Assembly (NCBI RefSeq): GCF_002088235.1
Contig: NZ_AQQV01000001.1
Location: forward strand, 1,516,749 to 1,580,748
DNA length: 64,000 nucleotides
Direction: 5' to 3'
Source: Oceanococcus atlanticus
GTDB taxonomy: Bacteria > Pseudomonadota > Gammaproteobacteria > Nevskiales > Oceanococcaceae
Shown: positions 16,359 through 24,692 of the stretch, in pieces
Position numbering within the stretch: position 1 is the first letter of the stretch
Layout: each line of letters begins with the position of its first letter
Notes under the pieces: generated by a model
Told to the model about the DNA's origin: nothing
Seen by the model: only the letters and a program-made list of their open reading frames with translations
Databases searched by the model: none
Program-made: the position numbers and the translations under genes

Positions 16359-16892
16359 ATGAGCGCTCCTTTCCCCGAACAGGCCCAATCGCTGCTGGCC
16401 CAGGTTGCCCTAGGCAACCGGGATGCGTTTCGGCAGTTGTACGAAATGACTGTGGCGCATCTGTTTCCGGTTGCGCTGCGTATCTTGAGGCAACGGGACA
16501 AGGCCGAAGAGGCATTGCAAGATGCGTACATACAGATTTGGAACAAGGCCGGCGAGTTTCACGCCGAGCGCGGGTCAGCCGGGGCCTGGATGAGCACCAT
16601 CGTGCGATATCGGGCGCTGGATGCGGTGCGTAAGGCGCCGCGCGAGCACACCTTTGATGAGCTGCCGGATGCTGCAGACGAGTCCGATGCCATCGGCCGT
16701 CTGATGACCGGTAGCGATCTGCAGGTGTGCCTGGATGATCTGAGCGAAGAGCAGCGCCGCACCATTGCCATGGCCTACATCGAAGGCCTGAGTCATTCGG
16801 AACTGAGCGAGCGCCTGGCGTCCCCGCTGGGTACGGTGAAAAGCTGGATACGGCGCGGCCTGCAGGCCTTGCGGGAGTGTCTGAGCCGATGA
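16359..16892 (+). CDS. ECF RNA polymerase sigma factor (SigK-like)
   Basis: 177 residues with sigma region 2 (FRQLYEMTVAHLFPVALRIL, EEALQDAYIQIWNKAGEF, AWMSTIVRYRALDAVR) and region 4 (LSEEQRRTIAMAYIEGLSHSELSERL, then LGTVKSWIRRGLQALRECL). Its TGA overlaps the ATG of the anti-sigma gene (ATGA). It diverges from the CFA operon and probably drives it, as related ECF factors do for photo-oxidative or membrane-stress regulons. No good Shine-Dalgarno sequence precedes the ATG. Confidence 0.93.
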   Translation: MSAPFPEQAQSLLAQVALGNRDAFRQLYEMTVAHLFPVALRILRQRDKAEEALQDAYIQIWNKAGEFHAERGSAGAWMSTIVRYRALDAVRKAPREHTFDELPDAADESDAIGRLMTGSDLQVCLDDLSEEQRRTIAMAYIEGLSHSELSERLASPLGTVKSWIRRGLQALRECLSR

Positions 16893-17557
16893 ATCTGGAG
16901 CGCAGCCCACTGCGGGAACAACTGGCCGGCGCCTATGTACTGGGCACCTTGCGTGGCCCGGCGCGGCGCCGTTTCGAGCGCGCCATGGCAGACAGCGCCA
17001 GCGTGCGCGAGGCGGTGCGTTTCTGGGAGCAGGCTTTTGCGCCCTTGTGCGCCCTGCCCCCGCAAAAACCGGCGCGCAGCCTGCTGCCGGCCATCGAGGC
17101 GCGGCTGGGCTGGGCGCGTGGTGAGGATGCGGTGCGTCGCCTGCCCTGGCTGCCGGCACTGGGCTTTGCCGTGGTCGCTGCGGTCAGCGTCATGCTGTGG
17201 GCGCCGTGGACGCCGACCATCACCCCGGACTTCGCGGTCACGCTGGCCACCGAAGAAGGCCAGGTGCGCTGGCAGTTCGCGGTCGACAAGACCCACAACT
17301 GGATCGATGTAAAGGTGGTTTCCACGCCGGATCTGACCAGCCAGCAGGACCTGGAGCTGTGGCTGCTGGTTGACGGCAGTGCACCGAAATCCTTGGGTCT
17401 GATCAGTGAAGTGGATGGTCAGCGTCAGCGCATCGAAGCACGTCTGCCGCTGTCCGAGGGCATCGGTCTGGCGGTTAGTGTGGAGCCGCCGGGCGGTTCG
17501 CCGACCGGTCAGGCCACCGGCCCGATCATCGCCATCGAGAAATTCCCCAGCGCTTGA
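16889..17557 (+). CDS. RskA-family anti-sigma factor
   Basis: 222 residues from ATG 16889. The N-terminal helical anti-sigma part (LREQLAGAYVLGTLRGPARRRFERAM) is followed by one membrane segment (LPALGFAVVAAVSVMLWAP, about residues 90-110) and a periplasmic RskA-type C-terminal domain (ELWLLVDGSAPKSLGLI, GIGLAVSVEPPGGSPTG). It should hold the ECF factor at the membrane until proteolysis or a periplasmic signal releases it. There is no ChrR-type cupin or zinc-binding HxxxCxxC signature. Translationally coupled at both ends (ATGA, TGATG). Confidence 0.9.
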   Translation: MNLERSPLREQLAGAYVLGTLRGPARRRFERAMADSASVREAVRFWEQAFAPLCALPPQKPARSLLPAIEARLGWARGEDAVRRLPWLPALGFAVVAAVSVMLWAPWTPTITPDFAVTLATEEGQVRWQFAVDKTHNWIDVKVVSTPDLTSQQDLELWLLVDGSAPKSLGLISEVDGQRQRIEARLPLSEGIGLAVSVEPPGGSPTGQATGPIIAIEKFPSA

Positions 17558-17745
17558 TGCCTGACGCGCTGCAGGAGAGCGAGGGCGTTTGCCCATGGTG
17601 TGGTGAAAGCATCAGTCTGCTGATCGATGGCAGTGTCGAGCAGCAACATTATGTTGAGGATTGCTTTGTGTGCTGCCGGCCGATCGAGGTCACGGTGCAC
17701 TTTGATGCCACCGGTCAGGCCGAGGTGTATCTCAGCGCGGAGTAG
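17557..17745 (+). CDS. CPXCG-motif cysteine-rich small protein
   Basis: 62 residues. GVCPWCGESISLLID near the N-terminus plus DCFVCCRPIEVTV give two Cys pairs of a small zinc-ribbon, matching the Cys-rich CPXCG family. Its ATG overlaps the anti-sigma stop (TGATG). No function is known for the family. Its last 14 bp overlap the opposing TetR gene. Confidence 0.8.
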   Translation: MPDALQESEGVCPWCGESISLLIDGSVEQQHYVEDCFVCCRPIEVTVHFDATGQAEVYLSAE

Positions 17746-18406
17746 TGCCGAGTTCGCGCGCGCCGACGATCAGGGCCTCGAACATGCCGCTGACCTCACG
17801 CGATATCGCTGCCGCATCCAGTCCGGTGTCGCCGGTCAGCCATTCCGCGATCAGCTCATGGGTGGCGCCGACCAGTGCCACGGCCGGCAGGTGGTAATCG
17901 CGGTCCGGCAACTGGCCGGCTGCGACCAGATCATTGGCGGCAATGGTGATGAGCTGGGCGAACTGGCGCACTGACTTGCGCCGCAATGCTTCCAGTCGCG
18001 GGCTGACGCCGACCGATTCGACACTACCGATGCGGGCACGACGCGGATCGCCAAGGTAGTAATCGACAAACGCCTGAACCGTGAGCATGGCCCGCTGCAT
18101 CGGGTCACTGCGTTTCTCCATGGCGTTGAGCACCACCGCGGTGACTTCCTCACGCAGCCGCGCCAGCAGCGCCTCAAGCAGCGCCTCGCGGTTGCGAAAA
18201 TGCTGATAGAAATGTCGCGTGGTGACCTTGGCTTCGCTGCAAATGCGTTCCACCGTGGTGTTCTGGTAGCCGTCGCTGGTGAACAGCTCGAAGGCCGTGT
18301 TCATCAGACGTTTGCGGCGCTCTCGCTGGCGTTCCTCGGAGCTCTGTCCGGCATAGCGGCGGGCCGATTTACGCAGCGGGTTGGGCAGTGAAGTGTTCAG
18401 GGCCAT
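17732..18406 (-). CDS. TetR/AcrR family regulator
   Basis: 224 residues from ATG 18406. After an Arg-rich leader, the HTH is RLMNTAFELFTSDGYQNTTVERICSEAKVTTRHFYQHFRNREALLEA (read in pieces), a textbook TetR domain at about residues 30-80. The C-terminal helical part has the fold common to TetR proteins that sense hydrophobic ligands. It diverges from the PLP-enzyme gene across 62 bp and could regulate it, but no clear palindrome is visible there. The in-frame extension to 18499 would read through that promoter region and is rejected. Confidence 0.88.
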   Translation of the reverse strand: MALNTSLPNPLRKSARRYAGQSSEERQRERRKRLMNTAFELFTSDGYQNTTVERICSEAKVTTRHFYQHFRNREALLEALLARLREEVTAVVLNAMEKRSDPMQRAMLTVQAFVDYYLGDPRRARIGSVESVGVSPRLEALRRKSVRQFAQLITIAANDLVAAGQLPDRDYHLPAVALVGATHELIAEWLTGDTGLDAAAISREVSGMFEALIVGARELGTTPR

Positions 18407-18456
18407 GGTGCAACGATAAGCGATCCGCGCCACGCTCAACACCCGTGAGGGCGCGA

Positions 18457-18462
18457 TAGAAT
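18457..18462 (+). promoter_or_regulatory. -10 element suggesting a leaderless transcript
   Basis: TAGAAT ends 6 nt before the ATG at 18469. Transcription would start at or next to the A of the ATG, and no Shine-Dalgarno sequence is visible, both consistent with a leaderless mRNA. A -35 element is not obvious (GCTCAA at 18434-18439 with 17-bp spacing). Confidence 0.4.
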
Positions 18463-18468
18463 GCCGGC

Positions 18469-19443
18469 ATGAATGCTTTTCGCCCGATCGACAACGCATT
18501 GCCGGGAATTGCCGCGCATCTGCCCTGCGCCGGATTCGCCCATCTGCCGACCCCGCTGCAGCGCGTCGAGATCGACGGGCGCGCGGTGTGGATCAAGCGC
18601 GACGATCTGAGCCACCCCGACTACGGCGGCAACAAGGTTCGCAAGCTGGAATTCATACTCGCCGCAGCGCAGCGTGCAGGCCAGCGTCGGGTGGTCACCT
18701 TCGGCGCCACCGGAACCCACCATGGCCTGGCCACGGCGCTGTTTTGCCGCGCATTGGGCCTGGAGTGCGAAGTGCTGCTGTTCGATCAGCCGGATTCCGC
18801 GCATGTGCGTGAAAACCGCGCCCGTCTGCAGGCCAGCGGCGCGATCTGCACACCCTGCGGGTCGCTGGCGCGCACGGTGGCGCGGTTCTACCTGCATCCA
18901 CGCCGTTTGCGCCGCGACACGCTGTTCCTGTTTGCCGGTGGTTCGGGTGAGCTGGGCACGCTGGCGTTTGTGAACGCGGCGCTGGAACTGGCCGAGCAGG
19001 TTGATGCCGGTGAAGCGCCACGGCCGGCGCGGATCTACTGTGCGACCAGTTCGGGTTCAACCCTGGCCGGATTGACCCTGGGGGTGGCGCTGGCCGGTTG
19101 GGACACCCAGGTGATTGGCGTGCAGGTTGCCGATGCCCGGCTGGGGCTGTTCGATGCGTGTACGCCGAAAACCATCCAGGCCTTGATGCGTCGCAGCCTG
19201 TGCTGGCTTGAAAGGCACGAGCTGTGCTGGCCGGCAGATTGTCCTGAAGTGCTGCTGGATGATCGTTGGCTGGGACCGGGTTACGGACACCCCACCGTGG
19301 CTGCCGAGCAGGCCGCGACGGCGTTTGAGCAGGCCGTAGGCGTCGCGCTGGATCTGACCTACACAGCCAAGGCCTTTGCTGCCTTGCGTGCCGATACAGC
19401 ACCCGGCGAGGTGCTGTACTGGCACACTCTGAGCAGTACCTAG
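18469..19443 (+). CDS. PLP-dependent D-cysteine desulfhydrase / ACC deaminase family enzyme
   Basis: 324 residues, fold type II PLP enzyme. IKRDDLSHPDYGGNKVRKLEF carries the Schiff-base Lys within GGNKVRKLE; FGATGTHHGLATA and CATSSGSTLAGL are the phosphate-binding segments. Members deaminate D-cysteine or 1-aminocyclopropane-1-carboxylate. Here SSGSTLAGL and THHGLA replace the more usual SGGT and SNHAR forms, so the substrate is uncertain. Its stop overlaps the doeC stop by 4 bp; it is not part of the ectoine operon. Confidence 0.8.
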   Translation: MNAFRPIDNALPGIAAHLPCAGFAHLPTPLQRVEIDGRAVWIKRDDLSHPDYGGNKVRKLEFILAAAQRAGQRRVVTFGATGTHHGLATALFCRALGLECEVLLFDQPDSAHVRENRARLQASGAICTPCGSLARTVARFYLHPRRLRRDTLFLFAGGSGELGTLAFVNAALELAEQVDAGEAPRPARIYCATSSGSTLAGLTLGVALAGWDTQVIGVQVADARLGLFDACTPKTIQALMRRSLCWLERHELCWPADCPEVLLDDRWLGPGYGHPTVAAEQAATAFEQAVGVALDLTYTAKAFAALRADTAPGEVLYWHTLSST

Positions 19444-20810
19444 GTTTTCACCGGGCCGACCCAGACCTGCTGGGCGTTGACGAAGGCATGAATGCCGTGT
19501 GGTCCCAGTTCGCGGCCGTAGCCGGAGCGTTTGATCCCGCCGCTGGGTAGCCGTGGATCGGTTTTGACGATGCCGTTGACCGCGACCTGACCGGCGCGAA
19601 TTTTTGCCGCCAGGGCTTCGCCCCGGGTGGCGCTGCTCCACACGCTGGCAGCCAGCCCGTAGGGGGTGTCATTGGCCATGTCCAGCGCATGGGCTTCGTC
19701 ATCCGCGCGGATCACCACTGCCACCGGGCCGAAAGTCTCTTCGCGGAAGGCGGCCATTTCGGGCGTGACATTGGCGAGCAGCGTGACCGGGTAGAAAAAG
19801 CCCGGCCCCGGCGGCACTTCACCACCCAGCAGGCAGCGTGCGCCGGCCTCGATGCTGAGCTGAACCTGGCGGGCCAGGTTGTCGCGCAGATCCTCACGCG
19901 CGATCGGGCCCACATCGGTGCTCTCCTCGCGCGGATCGCCCATGACCAGCTTGCTCAGCCGTTCGGCCAGGCGTTCGACCATGGCGTCGTAAACCGGCGC
20001 TTCAACGATGATGCGTTTGGCTGCGATGCAGGACTGGCCGGCGTTGATGATGCGCGACAGGGTGATGATGTCCGCCGCTTTGTCGAGGTCGGCGTCGGCC
20101 AGCACGATGCAGGGATCGGAGCCGCCCAGCTCCAGCACCGAGGGTTTGATTTCCGAGGCCGCCATGGCCGCGACCTGCGCGCCGGCGCGATCCGAGCCGG
20201 TAAACGACACCGCGTGGATGCGCGGGTCGCGGATTGCCGCCTCCACATCCGGGTTGGCCAGCGGCAGATTGAGGTAGATGTCCTGCGGCGCGCCGGCCTT
20301 GTCAAAGCTTTCGGCCAGTGCCTGGGCACAACCCGGCACATGCGGGTCGTGCTTGACCACGCAGGTGTTGCCGGCCATCAGTGCCGGCGCACAGAAGCGA
20401 AAAGCCAGCCACATCGGGGCGTTCCACGGCAGGATGCCGAGCACCGGGCCAAGCGGCAGGTGCTGCACGTAACTGTGGCTGGCGTCCGAAGCCAGGGTCA
20501 GCGGTTTGAGGTAATCCTCGGCGTGCTCGGCATAATGCTCGGCACACCAGGTGGCTTTGTCGACTTCGGCGCGGGCTTCCTTGATCGGCTTGCCCATTTC
20601 CTCGGTCATCAGCAGCGCAAGGTGCTCGCGATCCTGGCGCAGCTGGTTGGCCACGGCGCGCAAGACCTCACCGCGCTGGGCAAAGCTGCGCGTCGCCCAG
20701 TCCGGCCAGGCCGCATCCGAGCGGGCCAGCAGCTGCTCGCGCTGGGCCTGGCTCAGGGTTTCGATTTCGCGGATGACCCGAGCATTGCTGGGATCGGTTG
20801 CGATCAGCAT
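19440..20810 (-). CDS. doeC: Aldehyde dehydrogenase, probable DoeC (aspartate-semialdehyde to aspartate)
   Basis: 456 residues, ALDH superfamily, succinate-semialdehyde dehydrogenase-like. ILPWNAPMWLAFRFCAPALMAGN is the cofactor region, FTGSDRAG the NAD loop, LELGGSDPCIV the general-base Glu and NAGQSCIAAKR the catalytic Cys near residue 261. In the ectoine pathway the last step oxidises aspartate semialdehyde to aspartate, which fits its place after doeA. Its start overlaps the doeA end by 7 nt. The family alone cannot separate this from succinate-semialdehyde dehydrogenase; the operon decides the call. Confidence 0.82.
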   Translation of the reverse strand: MLIATDPSNARVIREIETLSQAQREQLLARSDAAWPDWATRSFAQRGEVLRAVANQLRQDREHLALLMTEEMGKPIKEARAEVDKATWCAEHYAEHAEDYLKPLTLASDASHSYVQHLPLGPVLGILPWNAPMWLAFRFCAPALMAGNTCVVKHDPHVPGCAQALAESFDKAGAPQDIYLNLPLANPDVEAAIRDPRIHAVSFTGSDRAGAQVAAMAASEIKPSVLELGGSDPCIVLADADLDKAADIITLSRIINAGQSCIAAKRIIVEAPVYDAMVERLAERLSKLVMGDPREESTDVGPIAREDLRDNLARQVQLSIEAGARCLLGGEVPPGPGFFYPVTLLANVTPEMAAFREETFGPVAVVIRADDEAHALDMANDTPYGLAASVWSSATRGEALAAKIRAGQVAVNGIVKTDPRLPSGGIKRSGYGRELGPHGIHAFVNAQQVWVGPVKT

Positions 20811-22054
20811 GTCTGAACCTCCTTGGCATCGTTGTCGCTGGCGGGTTTGCCGTTGCCGCTGTGCTTGCGTTTGGTGGGCGGCGTGGCGTGCTCCGGCTTG
20901 CACACAAAGTCCTCGTCCAGGCTGAAAAAGGACGCGCAGCCGGTGTCGGTGACATAGATCGTGTCGGAAATGCCGCAGGTCTTGTTGCCGTCGACCGCCC
21001 ACATCCAGGGGATGATGTGGAAGGTCATGCCCGGACGCATGACACGCGAATCACCCTGCTTGAGGCTGACGATATAGCCCTCGTCCCAGCTCGGCGGGAA
21101 GGCAATACCGATGGAATAACCCGAGCGCGTGATCAGATCGGCACCGATGTCATTCTCGGTGATGATGTCGCGGACCAGGTTGTCGGCATCGCTGACGGTC
21201 AGGCCCGGGCGCACCGCGGCCTTGATCTCGCGCAAGGCCAGCTTCATCCGCTCCTGGGCCTTTTCCATCGATTTGGACAGGCCATCCAGCACCACGGTGC
21301 GCATCATGGCGGTGTGGTAGCGCCGGTAGCAGCCGCCGACCTCCAGAAAGATGTGCTCGCCGGGTTGCACGCTGCGGCCTTCCCAGGTGGCGTGGCCGAT
21401 CATCGTGCGCGGGCCGGAGGTCACATAGGGCATGACGGCCGGGGGTTCGCCGCCGGCGCGGAACATGCCCGAGCTGATCGCTGCACCGATTTCGTTTTCG
21501 GTGACGCCGGCTGCACAGGCTTCAAAGCCTGCCTGCATGCCGGCTTCGGTGGCGGCTGCGGCCTTGCGCATGATCTGCAGCTCAGCCTCTGACTTGCAGA
21601 TGCGGCCTTCCTCGACAATGCCAAAGCAGTCGAGCAGCTTGCCGTTCTTGAAGGCGGTGCGAATGTAGTCCTGGTGGTAGGCCGGGAAGAAATAACTGTT
21701 GCGCTCGTACCCTACGTATTTGTCGGCCAGGCCGAATTCGCGCAGTGATTCCAGCAGCATCTGGATGGCATCGCCGGTGTCCGGATACGGGCGCACGATT
21801 TCCACCCAGGTGCGGGCATGCACATTGGTGGCTTCGAGCTTGCGCGTGATCATGAACGGCTCTTTGTCCAGCGGCACCACCAGCGCCTGAAAGAACGAAT
21901 ACCCGGTGGTCTGATAATCGGTCAGATACATCAGGTTTTCCGGGTCGGTGATCACCACCGCATCGAGCAGCCGCTGTTGCATACGCTGACGCAACTCGCC
22001 GATGCGCCGCTCGTATTCCTCGAACGGAAAGGTCATATCGTCACGGGCATGCAT
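20804..22054 (-). CDS. doeA: Ectoine hydrolase DoeA (M24 family)
   Basis: 416 residues from ATG 22054 (GAGGTGG 5 nt upstream). Creatinase-like N-terminal domain (DAVVITDPENLMYLTDYQTTGYSFFQALVV) and pita-bread C-terminal domain. VGGCYRRYHTAMMRTV, SGYSIGIAFPPSWDEG and RPGMTFHIIPWMW follow the pattern of ectoine hydrolases rather than aminopeptidases. It opens the ectoine ring to N-acetyl-diaminobutyrate. An unusual 35-residue hydrophilic tail (TPPTKRKHSGNGKPAS...) follows the domain. Two nucleotides lie between it and the doeD stop. Confidence 0.88.
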   Translation of the reverse strand: MHARDDMTFPFEEYERRIGELRQRMQQRLLDAVVITDPENLMYLTDYQTTGYSFFQALVVPLDKEPFMITRKLEATNVHARTWVEIVRPYPDTGDAIQMLLESLREFGLADKYVGYERNSYFFPAYHQDYIRTAFKNGKLLDCFGIVEEGRICKSEAELQIMRKAAAATEAGMQAGFEACAAGVTENEIGAAISSGMFRAGGEPPAVMPYVTSGPRTMIGHATWEGRSVQPGEHIFLEVGGCYRRYHTAMMRTVVLDGLSKSMEKAQERMKLALREIKAAVRPGLTVSDADNLVRDIITENDIGADLITRSGYSIGIAFPPSWDEGYIVSLKQGDSRVMRPGMTFHIIPWMWAVDGNKTCGISDTIYVTDTGCASFFSLDEDFVCKPEHATPPTKRKHSGNGKPASDNDAKEVQTC

Positions 22055-22055
22055 G

Positions 22056-23303
22056 TCAGGCCACCTCGCGGACGATGGTTTCCAGGGTTTTGAGGCCGGC
22101 GTCGAGGTCCTCATCGGGGATGGTCAGCGGCGGGATCAGCTTGATCACCTTGCCGCCGGTGCCGCAGGGGCCAACTAGCAGGCCGGCTTCAAAACAGCGC
22201 TTGGCGATCTCCTTGCCACGCGCACCGTCGGCCACGTCCAGCGCCTGGATCATGCCCGCGCCACGCGCTGCATAACCTTTGTCGGCATTGGCGCTGGCCA
22301 GGCTTTCGACGCATTCGGCCATGCGCTGGCCTTTGCGTTTGACCTCGCTCATCAAGGCCTCGTCTTCAAAGTAGCGCAGCGCCTCGCGCCCGGCCACAAA
22401 GGAAATGTCCTGGCCGCGGAAGGTGCCGGTGTGCTCGCCCGGATTCCAGTGCTGGTCGTGTTCTGGCTTGATCAGGTTCATGGCCATCGGGGTGCCGAAA
22501 CCGCCGATGCCCTTGGCCAGGGTGACGATGTCCGGGTCCAGATCCAGCCCGTCAAAGCTGAAATACGAACCGGTGCGCCCGCAGCCGACCTGGATGTCGT
22601 CGATGATCAGCAGCGCGCCGGTTTCGCGGGCCAGGTCCTGGACCTCATGCAGCCAATCACGGGTGGCGATGTTGACCCCGCCCTCCGCCTGAATCACTTC
22701 GAGCAAAAAGGCGGCCGGGGGCTTGAGCCCGCTGGAGGCATCAGCCAGCAGGGCGCGGTAGGCGGCCAGGCTGTCAGCACCGTCGAGCTCGGCGCTCTGA
22801 TACGGCAGGCGCTGCACATGCTCCAGCGGTACGCCGGCGGCGCCGCGGAAGTAATCGTTGGCCGTGCAGGCCAGCGAGCCCAGGGTCATACCGTGAAAGC
22901 CGTGGCTGAAGGCCACCACCTGGGTTCGGCCGGTAACCCGTCGGGCCAGTTTGAGCGCGGCTTCCACCGCATTGGTCCCGGTTGGGCCGACAAACTGCAG
23001 CTTGTGGTTCATGCCGCGCGGCTTGAGCACGGTTTCGACAAAGGCGGTGACGAATTCGCGTTTGGCCGTGGTGTACATGTCGAGGCTGTGGGTTACGCCG
23101 TCAGCCTGGATGTAGTCGACGATGGCCTGTTTCATCTGCGGGTTGTTGTGACCGAAGTTGAGGACCCCGGCACCGGCAAAAAAATCGATGTAGGTGTTGC
23201 CCTCTTCATCGGTCTGGCGGGCGTTGCTCGCGGTTTTGAAGACCGTGGGCCAGGCCCGGCAATAGCCGCGAATGTTGGATTCCCATTGTTCGAATACGTC
23301 CAT
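22056..23303 (-). CDS. doeD: Diaminobutyrate 2-oxoglutarate transaminase (DoeD/EctB-like)
   Basis: 415 residues, class III PLP aminotransferase. MDVFEQWESNIRGYCRAWP and FFAGAGVLNFGHNNP match the EctB/DoeD subgroup closely; TLAKGIGGFG carries the PLP Lys near residue 264. With ectA and ectC absent and doeA, doeB2 and doeC flanking it, the catabolic direction (diaminobutyrate to aspartate semialdehyde) is the better reading. AAGGAAA lies ahead of the ATG. Confidence 0.88.
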   Translation of the reverse strand: MDVFEQWESNIRGYCRAWPTVFKTASNARQTDEEGNTYIDFFAGAGVLNFGHNNPQMKQAIVDYIQADGVTHSLDMYTTAKREFVTAFVETVLKPRGMNHKLQFVGPTGTNAVEAALKLARRVTGRTQVVAFSHGFHGMTLGSLACTANDYFRGAAGVPLEHVQRLPYQSAELDGADSLAAYRALLADASSGLKPPAAFLLEVIQAEGGVNIATRDWLHEVQDLARETGALLIIDDIQVGCGRTGSYFSFDGLDLDPDIVTLAKGIGGFGTPMAMNLIKPEHDQHWNPGEHTGTFRGQDISFVAGREALRYFEDEALMSEVKRKGQRMAECVESLASANADKGYAARGAGMIQALDVADGARGKEIAKRCFEAGLLVGPCGTGGKVIKLIPPLTIPDEDLDAGLKTLETIVREVA

Positions 23304-23352
23304 CGAGTTTCCTTCACCGCCCGGCGGGCAGCATGGTGGTTGGCGTGAATGG

Positions 23353-24504
23353 TCAGGCCAGGCCGGCGAGGCGGCTGTAGATCCTGACCATGGGTGCGAT
23401 CAGTGCATCGTTGAAGTCGTAATGCGGGCTGTGACATGGCCACGCAGTTTGCGTGCCAGTGGCGCTGCCGACGAGGGCGAAGGCGCCGGGAATCTGCTGC
23501 AGGTAGTAGCTGAAATCTTCCGAGGCCATGATCGGAATGTCGATCTGCTGGTGTTCCCAGGCTTGACCGAATTCGCAGGCCAGGGCCTGGCGGTATTGCT
23601 CCGCGCAGTCGGCGTGGTTAACCGTCGCGTCGTAACGCCGGATGTGTTCAACCTCGGCGCGAACGCCATAGGCGTTGGCGGTGTGTTCGGCGATCTCGCT
23701 GATGGCTTGCTCCAGCGGCTCGCGCAGGGCCGAGTCAGACAGCCGGATGCTGCCGCCCAGCAGCGCCTGATTGGGGATCACGGTATCGCCGCTGGCGGCG
23801 TCGATGCTGGTCAGGCTCACCACAGCCGCCTTTTGCGGCGCAATGCGGCGGCTGACGACCTGCTGCAAGGCCAGCGTGATGGCGGCGGCGGCCAGCACCG
23901 GGTCCCGGCACAACTCGGGTTGACTGGCATGTCCGCCCTGGCCGATCACGCGGATGCGGAACGTGCCATTGGCCGACATCACCGGCCCGTCGGGGCAGAC
24001 CGCTTGTCCCAGCGGTATCGCCGGCCAGTTGTGCCAGCCGAATATCGCATCGACACCATCCAGGGCGCCGTCTTCGATCATCTTTTTGGCGCCATGGCCG
24101 CCTTCTTCGGCGGGCTGAAACAGCAGCGTGACCGGACCCGGCAGACTGGCTTCATGCTGCTTGAGCCAGCGCGCGGCGCCGATCAGCGTGGCGGCGTGGC
24201 CGTCATGCCCACAGGCGTGCATGCAGCCACTGTGACGCGAACTCCAGCTGGCTCCGGAATCTTCCTCGATGGGCAAGGCGTCGATGTCTGCGCGTAAAGC
24301 GATGTGACGACCGCTGGCCTGGGCGTTGAGCGTGGCTACGGTGCCGGTGTCGGCACACACCCGCCAGGCGATGCCCAGCGCATCGAGTTGCTCGCGCAGG
24401 CGTTGGGCGGTGGCGTGTTCAGCCCAGGGCAGTTCCGGGTACTGATGAAGCTCCCGACGCAGGGTGGTGGCGGCTTCAACCAGATTGTCCCACGGCTGCG
24501 ACAT
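23353..24504 (-). CDS. doeB2: N-acetyl-diaminobutyrate deacetylase, M20 type (DoeB2-like)
   Basis: 383 residues, M20 amidohydrolase. Metal-site motifs CMHACGHDGHAATL (about residues 100-113) and FQPAEEGGHGAKKM, dimerisation domain with IRVIGQGGHASQPE, and the late MASEDFSYYLQQIPGAF. In ectoine clusters an M20 enzyme (DoeB2) can replace the aspartoacylase-type DoeB; the operon with doeD, doeA and doeC supports that role. Preceded by GGGAG. First gene of the operon. On sequence alone it could be a hippurate or IAA-amino-acid hydrolase. Confidence 0.78.
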   Translation of the reverse strand: MSQPWDNLVEAATTLRRELHQYPELPWAEHATAQRLREQLDALGIAWRVCADTGTVATLNAQASGRHIALRADIDALPIEEDSGASWSSRHSGCMHACGHDGHAATLIGAARWLKQHEASLPGPVTLLFQPAEEGGHGAKKMIEDGALDGVDAIFGWHNWPAIPLGQAVCPDGPVMSANGTFRIRVIGQGGHASQPELCRDPVLAAAAITLALQQVVSRRIAPQKAAVVSLTSIDAASGDTVIPNQALLGGSIRLSDSALREPLEQAISEIAEHTANAYGVRAEVEHIRRYDATVNHADCAEQYRQALACEFGQAWEHQQIDIPIMASEDFSYYLQQIPGAFALVGSATGTQTAWPCHSPHYDFNDALIAPMVRIYSRLAGLA

Positions 24505-24644
24505 GGGTCTCCCAGTTGGGGGCGAAGCGTGAGGCTTGCTCCGCGCGGAATGTGGTCGGGGCGTTGACCATGCCCTGATCGCTCCAGACCATGCAACGCC
24601 GTCTAACCTAAGTCAACGTTCGCCGCCGGAAATTCCATCGCGCA

Positions 24645-24671
24645 CAAAAAAGCCCCGCCGAAGCGGGGCTT
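24645..24671 (-). terminator. Rho-independent terminator of the acyl-CoA dehydrogenase gene
   Basis: AGCCCCGC (24651-24658), loop CGAA, GCGGGGCT (24663-24670). Read on the minus strand the stem is followed by a run of six T, so it ends transcription from 26516. It also insulates the doe operon promoter, which must lie in 24505-24644, where no clear -35/-10 pair is visible. Confidence 0.85.
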
Positions 24672-24692
24672 GGTATCGCGCGGGGCGCGCGC

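Noticed and set aside
19689..24297. Long plus-strand frames opposite the doe operon (up to 375 residues)
   Set aside because: Shadow frames of four well-recognised enzymes; no start signals and no recognisable domains.
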